This document shows, piece after piece, positions 16,911-24,726 of a stretch of DNA of 64,000 bases. How positions within the stretch are numbered: the first letter of the stretch is position 1; every line of letters starts with the position of its first letter. Location of the stretch: contig JACKGY010000006.1 in assembly GCA_020639295.1 (NCBI GenBank), positions 248,001 to 312,000 of the forward strand, in the 5' to 3' direction. The notes under the pieces were generated by a model. It saw nothing but the letters and a program-made list of their open reading frames with translations, made no database searches and was not told the DNA's origin. The position numbers were made by a program, and so were the translations under genes. Source of the stretch: Planctomycetota bacterium (GTDB lineage Bacteria; Planctomycetota; GCA-002687715; DRQF01).

Positions 16911-16966
16911 AGCGCCGACCAGCGGTCGGCGTTCCTGCCGGCTGGGCAGCCGGCGCTCCGGGCGGT
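16911..16966 (-). repeat. REP-like repeat pair, cluster 3
   Basis: Hairpin GCCGACC-AGC-GGTCGGC (16914-16930) is a compensated stem variant of the main repeat. It is followed by GCCGGCTG-GG-CAGCCGGC (16937-16954), the reverse complement of the third hairpin of cluster 1. The pair begins immediately after the glycosyltransferase stop and lies between it and the convergent XRE gene. Confidence 0.8.
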
Positions 16967-17011
16967 CGGAGGTCCGAGCGGCGGGCCGTCCGGGGCGTGA
17001 AGGGTCGGGAG

Positions 17012-17446
17012 TCAGTTCTGATCGACGCTGGCGCGCTCGGCGCCGGGGCCCGGGCCGATGCCGTCCTCGGGCTCATCGGGGCGACCGAGCCAGGCCCGGA
17101 AGGCCTCGGCCTGGCCCTGGTCGTCCAGGAAGCGCTTCATCGCGCCGAGTTCGTCCAGCAGTTCGAGGGCCTTCTCGAGCCAGAAGGAATCCCGGCTGCG
17201 CGCCCCGGCCTTGGTGCGGAGCGCCGCCATGACCAGATCGTCGCGATCCTCGGCCGAGGCCTCGAGGACGTCGGCGAGGCTCATCAGGGCCTCGCCCGAG
17301 GGCACCAGGCCGTCGTTCATGATCTGGGACAGGTGGTTGCGCGACTTGCCGAGCCGGTCGGCGATCTCGCGCCCACTGAGCCGGGTACCATGCTGCCGTT
17401 CATAGGCGGTGATGAGCTCGGCGACCTTCGCCTGCAGGGGTGTCAC
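17012..17446 (-). CDS. XRE-family helix-turn-helix transcriptional regulator
   Basis: A GTG at 17446 with GAGG about 7 nt upstream gives 144 aa. The longer open frame extends 56 codons upstream but has no ribosome site and crosses the promoter. Residues about 15-70 form a Cro/C1-type HTH: LSGREIADRLGKSRNHLSQIMNDG then PSGEALMSLADVLE, closely resembling XRE domains of single-domain repressors. The C-terminal half is helical (SFWLEKALELLDELGAMKRFLDD) and probably mediates dimerisation. It is divergent from the M28 peptidase gene, and an inverted repeat between the two genes is a natural operator candidate for self-regulation. Confidence 0.82.
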   Translation of the reverse strand: MTPLQAKVAELITAYERQHGTRLSGREIADRLGKSRNHLSQIMNDGLVPSGEALMSLADVLEASAEDRDDLVMAALRTKAGARSRDSFWLEKALELLDELGAMKRFLDDQGQAEAFRAWLGRPDEPEDGIGPGPGAERASVDQN

Positions 17447-17520
17447 GTCTGGTCCTCTACTCCGCGTCCGTTCCGGTCTCGGGAACTTGAAGATAGGGTT
17501 CGAGTGGCCGCGGGTCACGG

Positions 17521-17544
17521 TTTCACCCTTTCTTTTCGGTGAAA
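17521..17544. promoter_or_regulatory. Inverted repeat between the XRE regulator and M28 peptidase genes, candidate operator
   Basis: TTTCACC (17521-17527) and GGTGAAA (17538-17544) are perfect 7-bp arms separated by 10 nt, so arm centres are 17 bp apart, between one and two helical turns. The site is 75 nt upstream of the XRE start and 119 nt upstream of the peptidase start. It is AT-rich compared with its surroundings. A dimeric XRE protein binding here could control both genes. Confidence 0.5.
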
Positions 17545-17662
17545 GCGGCGACCGGAACGACCGGCCGCCTACCATGAGCCCGCCGCTCGTGGATAATGCC
17601 GCCTCGGAAGCCAATGGTGCCGAGACCGCGGCTGCCCGATCGGATCATCACGGGGGGAATCG

Positions 17663-19138
17663 ATGACCAAGTCCCGAATCGTCGTCTGCCTGGTCCTGCT
17701 GGCGCTCAGCGCGCCATTGCGGGCCCAGTATCCGGGCTCGAAACCCGTCCCGGAGCCGATGAAGACCGGCTTCGACGATATCGACGTCGACCAGTGCCGG
17801 AGCTGGCTCGAGGTCATCGCCAGCGACGACTTCGCCGGCCGCAAGACCGGCAGCGAGGGCCACCGGAAGGCCGCCGCCTTCGTCGCCGAGCGCTTCAAGG
17901 AGTTCGGCCTGAAGCCGGTGGGCGATCAGGGCGGCTACTTCCAGACGGTCCCGCTGTTCCGCCTGCGCCCGGGCGGCGCCGGGCCGCGGGTAGAGGCGGG
18001 CGGCCTGCTGCTCGAGGGCGAGGGCGTCAGCCAGCGTCTGACCGCGGGCGAGGTCGAAGCCGAGGCCATCGTCATCGCCGCCGGCGACAAGGCGAAGCTG
18101 GACGATCCCGAGCTCCTGCGCGGCAAGGTCCTGCTGCTCAATGCCCACCGCGACCTGCTGAAATCGCCGGCCCGCCGGCAGATCGTCGCGGCCCGGCCGG
18201 CGGCCCTGATCCTCGCCGAGAAGAGCGTCTCGCCCCTCTCGGGGGTCACGCCCGGCCGATTGGCGCAGATCTGGGAGGCCAAGACCCCGACCGTGGTCCT
18301 GAGCGAGGAGGCCTACGGCCAGCTCCTCGCCGCCTTGAAGGTGAAGGCCAGCTTCGGCGGCAAGGCGCCGCGCAGCGGCCTGCAGCTGGCGCGGGGCAAG
18401 GGCATGGTGGCGGTGCGGGCCACCGCCGAGGAAGAGCGCATCGAGGCCCCCAACGTGGTCGGCGTGCTCGAGGGCTCCGACCCGAAGCTGCGCGACGAGT
18501 ACGTCATCTGCGGCTCCCACCTCGACCACATCGGCGTGACCCGGGACGGCGCGATCTGCAACGGCGCCGACGACGACGGCTCGGGCTCGACCTCGCTGCT
18601 CGCCGTCGCGCGCGCCTTCAGCAGGAACCCCGAGCGACCGAAACGCAGCCTGCTCTTCATCGCCGTCTGCGGTGAGGAGGACGGCCTGCTCGGCTCCGAG
18701 TACTACGTCGAGAACCCGATCGTGCCGATCGCCGACACCATCTGCGAGCTGCAGATGGACATGGTCGGCCGGAACGAGGAGAGCGAACGCGAGAAGGCCC
18801 AGGACAACCTGCGTACGACCCATCTGGTCGGCACGCGCAAGCTGTCCCGCGACCTGCACGACCTGATCCAGGAGGTCAACCGCTACGTCCGTTTCGAGTT
18901 CGAGTACGACGAGGAGGGGGTCTGGAACCGCTCCGACCACTACAACTTCGCGGCCAAGGGCATCCCGATCGCCTTCGTCTTCAGCGGCTTCCACAAGGAC
19001 TACCACAAGCCGACGGACACGGTCGACAAGATCAACTTCGAGAAGCTCGCCAACACGGCGCGGCTGATCTACCTGACCGCCTTCCACGCGGCCGACCGCG
19101 CCAAGCGCATCGTCGTGGACCAAAAAGAGATCGAATGA
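17663..19138 (+). CDS. Exported M28-family zinc aminopeptidase
   Basis: The 491-aa protein has a signal peptide (MTKSRIVVCLVLLALSAPLRAQ), an inserted domain in the position of a protease-associated domain at about residues 100-240, and the M28 catalytic domain. The two-zinc ligands can be read: H286 (GSHLDHIG), bridging D303 (NGADDDGSG), catalytic and ligand glutamates E338/E339 (CGEEDGLLGS), D366 (MDMVGR) and H448 (YHKPTD). M28 enzymes release N-terminal amino acids from peptides in the periplasm or outside the cell. A GATAAT hexamer at 17592-17597 may be its -10 box, though no matching -35 is evident. Its stop overlaps the next gene's start by four bases. Confidence 0.9.
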   Translation: MTKSRIVVCLVLLALSAPLRAQYPGSKPVPEPMKTGFDDIDVDQCRSWLEVIASDDFAGRKTGSEGHRKAAAFVAERFKEFGLKPVGDQGGYFQTVPLFRLRPGGAGPRVEAGGLLLEGEGVSQRLTAGEVEAEAIVIAAGDKAKLDDPELLRGKVLLLNAHRDLLKSPARRQIVAARPAALILAEKSVSPLSGVTPGRLAQIWEAKTPTVVLSEEAYGQLLAALKVKASFGGKAPRSGLQLARGKGMVAVRATAEEERIEAPNVVGVLEGSDPKLRDEYVICGSHLDHIGVTRDGAICNGADDDGSGSTSLLAVARAFSRNPERPKRSLLFIAVCGEEDGLLGSEYYVENPIVPIADTICELQMDMVGRNEESEREKAQDNLRTTHLVGTRKLSRDLHDLIQEVNRYVRFEFEYDEEGVWNRSDHYNFAAKGIPIAFVFSGFHKDYHKPTDTVDKINFEKLANTARLIYLTAFHAADRAKRIVVDQKEIE

Positions 19139-20262
19139 CCTCGCCGCGCATCGTCTGCGACGCCGCGATCCTCGGCGCCGCCGAGGCCCTCGCCGAGCTG
19201 GGCTTCGACCAGGTCGTCACCCTGCCCGACGAACGGATCGAGGCGGGCGTCCTGGCCGAGGCCGACGCCCTGCTGATCCGCTCGACCCTGCGGGTCGACG
19301 AGCGGCTCCTGCGTCGGAGCCGGCTGCGCTTCCTGGCCACCGCCACCGTGGGCGAGGACCACGTCGACCGCGCGCTCCTGGCGCAGCGCGGCATCGACTT
19401 CGTCAGCGCCGCGGGTTCGTCGGCGGTCAGCGTGGCCCAGTTCAGCCTGGCGGCGATGAGCATCCTGGCCGCCAAACGCGGCCGGGCCCTGGCCGACCAC
19501 CGGCTCGGCGTCGTCGGCTGCGGCGCCATCGGTTCCCGGGTGGCGGCCGCCGCCGAACGGCTCGGGCTCGAGGTTCTACGCTTCGACCCGCCGCTCGCCG
19601 AAAGCACGCGCTCGCCGGCCTTCCGTCCGATCGAGGAGATCGGGGCCTGCGACCTGGTGAGCCTCCACGTCCCACTCACCGAAGAGGGCGAGCACGCCAC
19701 GCGCGGCATGGTGGACCAGCGTTTCCTGACCCGTCTGCCCCCCGGCTCGCTGCTGGTGAACACGGCCCGCGGCGAGGTCGTCGATCCCGAGTACCTGATC
19801 GCGGCCCGGCGCTCCGGTCGGATCGGTGGCCTGGCGATCGACGTGTTCCCGGGCGAGCCGGCCTGCCATGCCGGTCTGCTGGCCCACGCCGACTTCGCCA
19901 GCCCGCACGTGGCCGGCCGGTCGCTCGAGGGCATGATGGCCAACAGCGAGTCGGTGTTGCGAGCGCTCTGCGCCCACTTCGGCCGCCCCTGGCACCGGCC
20001 GGAAGCGCTGCGGGCGCCGGCACCCGAGGACCTGGAGGTCGAACCGCAGGACTCACCGGTCGACTTCGTCCAGGCCGCCTGGGGCCTCTTCGCCCTCGAC
20101 CTGGCGCTGAAGGAGGTCGCGGGCGCCGAGGACGAGGACCGCGCCCGGGTCTTCAAGCGCCTGCGTCGTCCGCCCTACCGTCGCGACCTGAGCCGCATGC
20201 GGATCCTCGGCGAGCCGGGACCGGCGCTGCGCCGCTTCCTCGCCGCCCTGCCCCGGCGCTGA
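19135..20262 (+). CDS. PdxB-like 4-phosphoerythronate dehydrogenase (D-2-hydroxyacid dehydrogenase family)
   Basis: The 375-aa protein begins in an ATGA overlap with the M28 gene. It has the split catalytic/NAD-binding layout of D-2-hydroxyacid dehydrogenases: ATATVGEDHVD, the Rossmann motif GCGAIGS (about 128-134), R212 in NTARGEVVD, the acidic helper near D236-E241 and H258 in SPHVAGRSLEG. The SPHVAGxSLEG form and a C-terminal extension of about 100 residues are characteristic of PdxB, which oxidises 4-phospho-D-erythronate in the DXP-dependent route to pyridoxal phosphate. Pairing with an exported peptidase gives no support to this role, so a different hydroxyacid substrate remains possible. 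Confidence 0.78.
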   Translation: MTSPRIVCDAAILGAAEALAELGFDQVVTLPDERIEAGVLAEADALLIRSTLRVDERLLRRSRLRFLATATVGEDHVDRALLAQRGIDFVSAAGSSAVSVAQFSLAAMSILAAKRGRALADHRLGVVGCGAIGSRVAAAAERLGLEVLRFDPPLAESTRSPAFRPIEEIGACDLVSLHVPLTEEGEHATRGMVDQRFLTRLPPGSLLVNTARGEVVDPEYLIAARRSGRIGGLAIDVFPGEPACHAGLLAHADFASPHVAGRSLEGMMANSESVLRALCAHFGRPWHRPEALRAPAPEDLEVEPQDSPVDFVQAAWGLFALDLALKEVAGAEDEDRARVFKRLRRPPYRRDLSRMRILGEPGPALRRFLAALPRR

Positions 20263-20490
20263 GCTCGGCGGCGCCGAGTCGCTCGGCCAGCGTGCCGGCT
20301 CGAAGCGAGAAGACGCGCGGCGGGCACCGCTCCGCAGCGCCACGGGGCTGGCCCCTTCCCCCCTCGGCGTTATGCTGCGCGCCGGGGCCAGGGCGGGAAT
20401 CCTCGGGGGCCCCGGGAACCGGCCGAGCCGGATCAACTCGCGGTCGCAATCAAGCCGCCGTCTCGGGCCGGAGCAGGCCCCGGAGTCTCC

Positions 20491-22800
20491 ATGACAGAGG
20501 TCATCGGCGAGGTCCCGCTCAGGGACGTCGCGCGTCAGAAGTACCTGAACTACGCGCTGAGCGTGATCACCTCGCGCGCCCTTCCGGACGTCCGCGACGG
20601 CCTGAAGCCGGTGCAGCGGCGCATCCTCTACGCGATGTACAAGGATCTCCGGCTGCTGCCCGAGCGGAAGGAGCTGAAGTGCGCCAAGGTGGTCGGCGAG
20701 GTGCTGGGCAACTACCACCCGCATGGCGACTCGGCGGTCTACGAGGCCCTGGTCCGCATGGCCCAGGACTTCAGCCTGCGGGTGCCGCTGATCAACGGCC
20801 ACGGCAACTTCGGCTCGATCGACGGTGACAGCGCCGCCGCCTACCGCTACACCGAAGCCAAGCTCCGCCCCTTCGCGGTGAGCCTCCTGGCCGAGATCGA
20901 CGAGGAGACGGTCGACTTCCGCGACACCTTCGACGGCATGCGCAAGGAGCCCGAGGTCCTGCCGGCCCAGGCGCCGGTCCTGTTGCTCAACGGCGCCACC
21001 GGCATCGCGGTCGGCATCGCCACCAACATCCCGCCCCACTCCCTCAAGGAGGTGATCGACGCCTGCGTGCTCCTGATCCGGAAGCCGGACAGCAGCATCC
21101 CCCAGCTGATGAAGAAGCTGAGGGGACCCGACTTCCCGACCGGCGGTCAGATCCTGAACACGCCGGAGGAGCTGCTCGAGATCTACACCAGCGGTCGCGG
21201 GCCGGTGCGGATGCAGGCCAACTGGACGGTCGAAGGCAGCGGTCGCCGGAAGGCGATCGTGATCAGCTCGATCCCCTACATGGTCAAGAAGCAGGACCTG
21301 GTCGGCAAGATCCGCGACCTGGCGCTCGACAAGAAGATCCCGCAGATCGTCGACGTGCGCGACGAGTCGACCGACCAGATCCGCATCGTGCTGGAGCTGA
21401 AGAGCGAGGCGGTGCCGGCCAAGGTGATGGCCTACCTGTTCAAGTCGACCGATCTGCGCAGCAACTTCAACGTCAACCTGACCTGCCTGGTGCCGGTGAC
21501 CGGCTCGGACATCGCCGTGCCGCGGCAGACCGACCTGAAGGAGGTCCTGCGCTACTTCCTCGACTTCCGCCTGGCGACCGTGCGCCGACGCTTCGAGTTC
21601 GAGCTGCGCAAGCTGCTCGAGCGCATCCACATCCTCGACGGCTTCGCCAAGATCTTCAACGACCTCGACACGGCCATCAAGATCATCCGCGAGTCGAAGG
21701 ACAAGAAGCAGGCCGGCGAGGGCCTGATGGCCTACTTCCTGATCGACCAGATCCAGGCCGACGCGATCCTCGAGCTGATGCTCTACCGGCTGGCCTCGCT
21801 GGAGATCAAGAAGATCCTCACCGAGCGCAAGGAGAAGAAGGAGCGCGCCGCCGTGATCCGCGAGATCCTCGGCAGCGAGCAGAAGCTCTGGGACACGGTG
21901 CAGGGCGAACTCGAGGCCCTTGCCGCCGAGCACGGCGACAAGCGCCGCAGCGAGATCGTCGGCGACGAGCTCGAGGAAGAGGTGGAGGTCTCGGCCGACG
22001 ACTTCATCGTCGATGAGGACCAGTACGTCGTGCTGTCGACCGGCGGCTGGATCAAGCGCGTCGGCTCGGTGACCAGCGTCGACAAGGTGCCGGTGAAGCA
22101 GGGCGACTCCCTGTTGGCGCTGGCCGCGGGCAGCACCAAGGCGACCGTCGTCTTCCTGTCCAACAAGGGCGTGGCCTACACCGCCCGCATCCACGACCTG
22201 CCCGCGACCCGGGGCTACGGCGACCCGATCCAGAAGCTGTTCCGGTTGAAGGACGGCGAGAAGATCGTCGCCATGCTGTCGCTCGATCCGCGCGCCATCG
22301 GCGACATCGAGCCCGACCCCAAGGGCCAGTACTGCCCGCCGGCGCACGCCCTCGCGGTGAGCTCGCAGGGCTTCGGCATGCGCTTCGGCCTGAAGGGCCT
22401 GCAGGAGCCCTCGAATCGCGTCGGCCGCAAGTACGCCCGCGTCCCGGACGAAGCCGAGATCGTCGGCGTCCACGTCATCGACGGCTCGGAGACGCTCATC
22501 TGCGTGACCGAGCAGGCGCGGGCGCTGCTCTGCCCGGTCGACGAGGTCAACTACCTCGAAGGCCCCGGCAAGGGCGTCTACGTGATCAAGCCGGACAAGG
22601 GTGACCGGGTCATCGCCAGCGCGGTGACCACCAAGGACCACGAGGGCCTGACCGCGATCACCAACAACGGCACCCCGCACAACATCAACCCGCGGCGCTA
22701 CAAGGTGACCAGCCGCGCCGGCAAGGGCTTCTTCGTGATCAAGCGAGGCGGCTTCACCGGCGTCAAGGCGGTCGACATCGAGCTGCCCAAGCTGGACTGA
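20491..22800 (+). CDS. parC: Type IIA topoisomerase A subunit (ParC/GyrA)
   Basis: The 769-aa protein follows CGGAG with 6-nt spacing. The breakage-reunion domain contains the quinolone-region segment GNYHPHGDSAVYE (73-85), PLINGHGNFGSIDGD, and AAAYRYTEAKL with the catalytic Tyr at Y120 that attacks DNA. A coiled-coil tower (LEIKKILTERKEKKERAAVIREIL) follows, then a beta-pinwheel C-terminal domain. I do not see the GyrA box QRRGGKG, whose absence is a usual mark of topoisomerase IV rather than gyrase, and the length is nearer ParC. The B subunit gene begins 14 nt downstream. The enzyme cuts and passes double-stranded DNA to decatenate or relax chromosomes. Gyrase remains possible; the symbol reflects the missing box. 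Confidence 0.88.
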   Translation: MTEVIGEVPLRDVARQKYLNYALSVITSRALPDVRDGLKPVQRRILYAMYKDLRLLPERKELKCAKVVGEVLGNYHPHGDSAVYEALVRMAQDFSLRVPLINGHGNFGSIDGDSAAAYRYTEAKLRPFAVSLLAEIDEETVDFRDTFDGMRKEPEVLPAQAPVLLLNGATGIAVGIATNIPPHSLKEVIDACVLLIRKPDSSIPQLMKKLRGPDFPTGGQILNTPEELLEIYTSGRGPVRMQANWTVEGSGRRKAIVISSIPYMVKKQDLVGKIRDLALDKKIPQIVDVRDESTDQIRIVLELKSEAVPAKVMAYLFKSTDLRSNFNVNLTCLVPVTGSDIAVPRQTDLKEVLRYFLDFRLATVRRRFEFELRKLLERIHILDGFAKIFNDLDTAIKIIRESKDKKQAGEGLMAYFLIDQIQADAILELMLYRLASLEIKKILTERKEKKERAAVIREILGSEQKLWDTVQGELEALAAEHGDKRRSEIVGDELEEEVEVSADDFIVDEDQYVVLSTGGWIKRVGSVTSVDKVPVKQGDSLLALAAGSTKATVVFLSNKGVAYTARIHDLPATRGYGDPIQKLFRLKDGEKIVAMLSLDPRAIGDIEPDPKGQYCPPAHALAVSSQGFGMRFGLKGLQEPSNRVGRKYARVPDEAEIVGVHVIDGSETLICVTEQARALLCPVDEVNYLEGPGKGVYVIKPDKGDRVIASAVTTKDHEGLTAITNNGTPHNINPRRYKVTSRAGKGFFVIKRGGFTGVKAVDIELPKLD

Positions 22801-22814
22801 GGACGACCAAGACG

Positions 22815-24719
22815 ATGGCGAAGTCCTACACGGCCAAGGACATCCAGGTTCTCGAAGGCCTCGAGCCGGTCCGCAAGCGGCCCGCGATGTACATCGGCGG
22901 CGTCGACCTGAAGGCGCTCCACCATCTCCTCGCCGAGGTCCTCGACAACTCGATCGACGAGGTGATCAACGGCTACGCCTCGAAGGTTGTGGTGAGCCTC
23001 GACAAGGACGGCTGCGGCATGACCGTGATCGACAACGGTCGCGGCATCCCGGTGGACATCCACCCGAAGCACAAGAAGTCCGCCCTCGAGATCATCATGT
23101 GCACGCTGCACGCGGGCGGTAAGTTCGACGGCGAGAACTACAAGCACTCGGGTGGTCTGCACGGCGTCGGCATCTCGGTGGTGAACGCCCTGTCGCGGAA
23201 GCTGACCGCGACCGTCCAGCGCGACGGCTGGCAGTACGAGATGAGCTTCTCCCGGGGCAAGCCCACCACCGGCTTGGCCAAGGCCAAGGCCAGCGGGCCG
23301 TCGGGAACGCGCATCCACTTCGAGCCGGACCCGGAGATCTTCCCCCGGGTGCGTTTCGACCCGATCCTGATCAAGGAGTCCCTGGAGGCGAAGAGCTACC
23401 TGCACAAGGGGCTCAAGATCGCCTTCGAGGACAAGACCAGCGGCGAGACCCATCGCTTCCACAGCGCCGAGGGCATCCCGGCCTACCTGGAGAAGATCGT
23501 CAAGGATCGGGGCAAGAACCCGACCCACGAGCAGATCTACCACCTCGACAACGGCGAGGACCCGCGCTTCGAGGTCGCCCTGCAGTGGACCGACGAGACC
23601 CAGGAGTACATCCGGTCCTACGTCAACGGCGTGATCACGCCCGGCGGTGGCACCCACGAGGCCGGCCTCAAGAACGCGGTGATGCGCGCGCTGCGCAACT
23701 ACATCACCACCCACAAGCTCCTGCCCAAGGGCGTGAACCTGACCGGCGAGGACATCCGCGAGGGTCTCACCGGTCTCATCTCGCTCTACCATCACGAGCC
23801 GCAGTTCCAGGGCCAGACCAAGGATCGCCTCAACAACACCGAGGTCACCGCCCAGGTCGCCGGCCTGCTCGGCCCGCACTTCGAGAGCTTCCTGAACGAG
23901 AACCGGACGATCGGCGATGCCATCGTCTACCGGATCGTGCTGGCGGCGCGGGCCCGGGCCGCCTCGCGCGCGGCGGCCGGCGAGGTGAAGAGCAAGGCGA
24001 AGCCGGCCGGCCGCCTCAAGCTGCCCGCCAAGCTGGCCGACTGCTCCGAACGCAACCCGGAGAAGACCGAGGTCTTCATCGTCGAGGGTGACTCGGCCGG
24101 CGGCTCGGCCAAGCAGGGCCGCGACCGCAAGACTCAGGCGATCCTGCCGCTCAAGGGCAAAATCCTCAACACCGAGGAGGCGACCCTCGCCAAGCTCCTG
24201 GGCAACCAGGAGATCAACGACCTGATCCAGGCCCTCGGCTGCGGGATCGGCAAGTCCTACAGCCCGCGGGACCTGCGCTACCACAAGATCATCATCCTGA
24301 CCGACGCCGACTCGGACGGTCATCACATCGCCACCCTGTTGATGACCTTCTTCTACCGTCACCTGCCCGACCTGATCCGTCGCGGGCACCTCTACCTGGG
24401 CCAGCCGCCGCTCTACAAGATCCGCGCCGGCAAGGAGATCCACTGGGTGAAGGACGACGTCGAGAAGGAAGAGGTCCTCGCGCGCATCGGCGGCCGCGCG
24501 AAGCCGGAGATCACCCGCTTCAAGGGCCTCGGCGAGATGTCGGCCAAGGAGCTGGCCCAGACCAGCCTCGAACCGAAGAGCCGCGTGCTCTGGAAGGTCG
24601 TGGTCGACAACGAGCTGCAGACCGACGAGACCCTCCGCGAGATGATGGGCAAGGACCCCTCGGCCCGTTTCCGTCTGGTCATGGAGCGGAGCGAGGAGGC
24701 CGAGGAGGTCGACGTCTGA
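22815..24719 (+). CDS. parE: Type IIA topoisomerase B subunit (ParE/GyrB)
   Basis: The 634-aa protein carries the GHKL ATPase motifs EVLDNSIDE (41-49), DNGRGIPVD (73-81) and GGLHGVG (113-119). The transducer lysine is in GQTKDRLNN. The TOPRIM metal site follows: VEGDSAGG, PLKGKILN and TDADSDGHH. It ends in the short C-terminal EITRFKGLGEMSAKELAQT segment that contacts the A subunit. It supplies ATP-driven strand passage to the neighbouring A subunit. The roughly 640-aa size lacks the insert of enterobacterial GyrB and fits either ParE or the short GyrB found in most phyla, so assignment follows the A subunit. Confidence 0.9.
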   Translation: MAKSYTAKDIQVLEGLEPVRKRPAMYIGGVDLKALHHLLAEVLDNSIDEVINGYASKVVVSLDKDGCGMTVIDNGRGIPVDIHPKHKKSALEIIMCTLHAGGKFDGENYKHSGGLHGVGISVVNALSRKLTATVQRDGWQYEMSFSRGKPTTGLAKAKASGPSGTRIHFEPDPEIFPRVRFDPILIKESLEAKSYLHKGLKIAFEDKTSGETHRFHSAEGIPAYLEKIVKDRGKNPTHEQIYHLDNGEDPRFEVALQWTDETQEYIRSYVNGVITPGGGTHEAGLKNAVMRALRNYITTHKLLPKGVNLTGEDIREGLTGLISLYHHEPQFQGQTKDRLNNTEVTAQVAGLLGPHFESFLNENRTIGDAIVYRIVLAARARAASRAAAGEVKSKAKPAGRLKLPAKLADCSERNPEKTEVFIVEGDSAGGSAKQGRDRKTQAILPLKGKILNTEEATLAKLLGNQEINDLIQALGCGIGKSYSPRDLRYHKIIILTDADSDGHHIATLLMTFFYRHLPDLIRRGHLYLGQPPLYKIRAGKEIHWVKDDVEKEEVLARIGGRAKPEITRFKGLGEMSAKELAQTSLEPKSRVLWKVVVDNELQTDETLREMMGKDPSARFRLVMERSEEAEEVDV

Positions 24720-24726
24720 GCGACCC

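Noticed and set aside
17409..17666. 85-residue plus-strand frame opposite the XRE start
   Set aside because: It covers the divergent promoter region and the inverted repeat, has no ribosome site and no recognisable motif.
20053..22680. 875-residue minus-strand frame opposite the topoisomerase A gene
   Set aside because: The plus strand is an unmistakable topoisomerase; the opposing frame is low-complexity and has no start signal.
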